DNA of 8,112 nt, from the NCBI GenBank assembly GCA_021812745.1, contig JAKAMS010000104.1, forward strand, positions 1-8,112, read 5' to 3'. Numbering within the stretch: the stretch's first letter is position 1; each line of letters starts with the position of its first letter. The stretch comes from Bacteroidota bacterium (GTDB lineage: Bacteria; Bacteroidota; Ignavibacteria; Ignavibacteriales; Melioribacteraceae). Shown here piece after piece: positions 6,276-8,112 of the stretch. The notes under the pieces were generated by a model that saw only the letters and a program-made list of their open reading frames with translations, did no database searches and had not been told where the DNA came from. A program made the position numbers and the translations under genes.

Positions 6276-8112
6276 TCCAGTAAGCGTTTAGCGAAGCGGA
6301 TATGTTTTTGTAACTATTACCGTATCTGGAATTATTACCATAACCAATTTTCCCTTCAATGCTCAAATTAGAGATTAGGTCATAAACTGCTTCACCGGAT
6401 ATTTCTTCAATAATATAATCTGCAAAAGGAACATAGCCAATTTTTCCGGCAACCTTCAATTTCAAATTTGTTAAAGTCCAATTCCATTCTCCCCAAAGAC
6501 AATGGGAATCATAATTCTGTGGTGAATAATAGCGAGCGGAAATAAATGCATAGTCTGAGAAAAAATATTCGTATCCAAAAATACCATCATCGAAAAATTT
6601 TCTGCCTAATCTAATTTGAAAATCATTCCCTTCATTTCCATCACTAAGTCTAAAATATTTATAGGCACCGGATATTTTGAATAATTCATTATAATTATAA
6701 ATAAGATTCATACTGTAGTAATCAATATTAATCCGAGACATAATTAGATTAGATGAATAGTCTGTCATCCTTAAATCATCATTTCCAACAGAAAGAATTG
6801 CGGATAAATCATTTTCTGTCTCATACTTAAACGTAATATCAGCAATACTTTTATTAAGTTCTCCGAATATTTCCCAAATGCCATAACTTCCTTTTAGAGA
6901 GACATATTTTGAGAAAGAAATTCCGGCTATACCTTTCAGTTGGGTGAAGTCTTTATCAAAAACAGAATTATTTAGATTCGCACGTGTTACAGACGCTCCC
7001 AGAGATAGAAAGCCGAAAAAATCTGCTTCCGCTTTAATTCCATAATTCCATAATCTAAATTTTTGATTATCACTATAGTAGTTAGAGAATGGCAAAATGC
7101 CGCTCTTGTTTGGTAAAAGAATTGAAAAGAAATTTTTAATTTCAGAAATACCGCGGCTTAAACCCGAAGGCGGCAGCCAGTTTATTCTTTCTTTTACGGT
7201 TTGTAATTCCACTGCATCACTAGACTCATTTAACAAATTATAATAGATGCGTTTTGCATCACTATATTTTTCATTCATTACATATGCATCGCCTAAAAAA
7301 ATGAGTTTTTGATTAAGTTCTTTTTTTAGAGAAGGATCGGTAATACTTCTATTAATTTCATCAAATATCTTTTCCGCTTTTTCTAATTTTTTATCCTCTA
7401 CATAATTTTCGCCCAATAAAATCATACGTTCATCAATCAGTTGTTTTTGTTTATCGTCTTCAGCTTTTAGTTTAAGGTCTTTGTAAATTTCTTCAGCTTT
7501 GTCCAAATGGAATGTCGAAGTGTAGGCATCAGCTAAAGCCAAGCGGGATTCATCATCAGATTTTTCTTTACTTAATAATTCCAGTTCTTCGTCAGATTTA
7601 GTATAATTTTGATCGTAGTAATAATTTACTGCACGTTTAATGGCAAGGGAATAATCATATTGTTGATCCAGAGCTTTACTGTAAGCTTCTATTGCTTGAG
7701 TGTATTTTTTTGCACATGAGCAAATGTTTGCATATTCAATCAGTTCATCACGCGTAACGGCTGCGTGCTTTGAAATATATTTATTGTATTTTTCAAAAGC
7801 ATCTCCACATTTTCCTTCACTAAATAAACTATTGGCATCAACTTTCAAAGATTGTATAGATAACTGCTCATCGTATTCGGCTTTGTGAGAGATGTAGTTC
7901 TTTTCTGTTTTTTCAATTTCAGGATTGTTAGGCGAAACTTGTTTTGCTAGAATTAAATATTTCTCTGCCTCAGAGAAATTATTCTTCCAGACATAGAGAG
8001 TTGTTAAAGACGTTAGCACATTAATATCATCAGGACGACTGCTAAAAACATTCAGCAAATATTTTTCACCAAGTTCAAGATTATCAACTGTCATGATGCA
8101 AATCTGAGCACG
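6265..8112 (-). CDS. TPR and C-terminal outer-membrane beta-barrel protein, polysaccharide exporter (PgaA/BcsC-like), 5' end outside window
   Basis: The frame is open to the window edge (615 codons). The first Met, at 8094, is probably internal: the six residues before it (RAQICI) continue a TPR helix, and no signal peptide follows that Met. Numbered from it, residues 1-305 are TPR helices, e.g. YTQAIEAYSKAL, LDKAEEIYKDL, LEKAEKIFDEI, YSDAKRIYYNLL. After a linker (about 306-330) residues 335-609 alternate polar and aromatic/hydrophobic residues in beta strands, and the chain ends ISASLNAYWRVF with the C-terminal Phe typical of outer-membrane proteins. The stretch ARYYSPQNY (520-528) resembles the SPQ motif I recall from BcsC-type barrels. 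This layout matches exporters such as PgaA and BcsC, in which periplasmic TPRs bind polymer or partner proteins and the barrel is the pore. The synthase gene follows on the same strand after a 303-base gap. Confidence 0.92.
   Translation of the reverse strand, partial: RAQICIMTVDNLELGEKYLLNVFSSRPDDINVLTSLTTLYVWKNNFSEAEKYLILAKQVSPNNPEIEKTEKNYISHKAEYDEQLSIQSLKVDANSLFSEGKCGDAFEKYNKYISKHAAVTRDELIEYANICSCAKKYTQAIEAYSKALDQQYDYSLAIKRAVNYYYDQNYTKSDEELELLSKEKSDDESRLALADAYTSTFHLDKAEEIYKDLKLKAEDDKQKQLIDERMILLGENYVEDKKLEKAEKIFDEINRSITDPSLKKELNQKLIFLGDAYVMNEKYSDAKRIYYNLLNESSDAVELQTVKERINWLPPSGLSRGISEIKNFFSILLPNKSGILPFSNYYSDNQKFRLWNYGIKAEADFFGFLSLGASVTRANLNNSVFDKDFTQLKGIAGISFSKYVSLKGSYGIWEIFGELNKSIADITFKYETENDLSAILSVGNDDLRMTDYSSNLIMSRINIDYYSMNLIYNYNELFKISGAYKYFRLSDGNEGNDFQIRLGRKFFDDGIFGYEYFFSDYAFISARYYSPQNYDSHCLWGEWNWTLTNLKLKVAGKIGYVPFADYIIEEISGEAVYDLISNLSIEGKIGYGNNSRYGNSYKNISASLNAYWRVF

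Noticed and set aside
7700..7888. 62-codon plus-strand frame opposite the TPR region
   Set aside because: Antisense to clear TPR coding sequence, no motif or start signal; chance open frame.

Overview
The window is an AT-rich (about one-third G+C by eye) bacterial segment in which every supported gene lies on the minus strand, so it reads from right to left. A TPR outer-membrane barrel, a three-FnIII lipoprotein, A-rich leaders and AT-biased codons suggest a Gram-negative of the Bacteroidota/Ignavibacteriota (FCB) group. This is an inference, because no taxonomic marker gene is present.

Layout in transcription order: (1) 8112-6265, a periplasmic TPR plus C-terminal outer-membrane beta-barrel protein whose 5' end lies outside the window; (2) 6264-5962, a 303-base non-coding gap with a possible weak terminator, a good sigma70-like promoter and a 20-bp inverted repeat; (3) 5961-4522, a processive family 2 glycosyltransferase with membrane segments on both sides; (4) 4496-4008, a small single-pass membrane protein with a long proline-rich tail; (5) 4017-2119, a membrane-anchored protein combining a glutamine-amidotransferase-like (ThuA/DUF4350-like) domain with a polysaccharide-deacetylase-like (NodB-like) domain that has lost most catalytic and metal ligands; (6) 2053-806, an outer-membrane-type lipoprotein with three fibronectin type III domains; (7) 800-1, the start of a PAS-domain signalling protein, cut by the window edge.

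Taken together this looks like a synthase-dependent exopolysaccharide assembly and export locus. It has the logic of Pga (PgaA TPR-barrel, PgaB deacetylase, PgaC synthase, PgaD small membrane partner) or Bcs systems, but the accessory parts differ. The proposed route is: polymer made and moved across the inner membrane by the glycosyltransferase, guided through the periplasm by the pseudo-deacetylase protein, and exported through the TPR-barrel pore, with the FnIII lipoprotein at the cell envelope. The sugar and the final product cannot be read from the sequence. The PAS protein is 5 bases from the lipoprotein gene and may sense or control the system.
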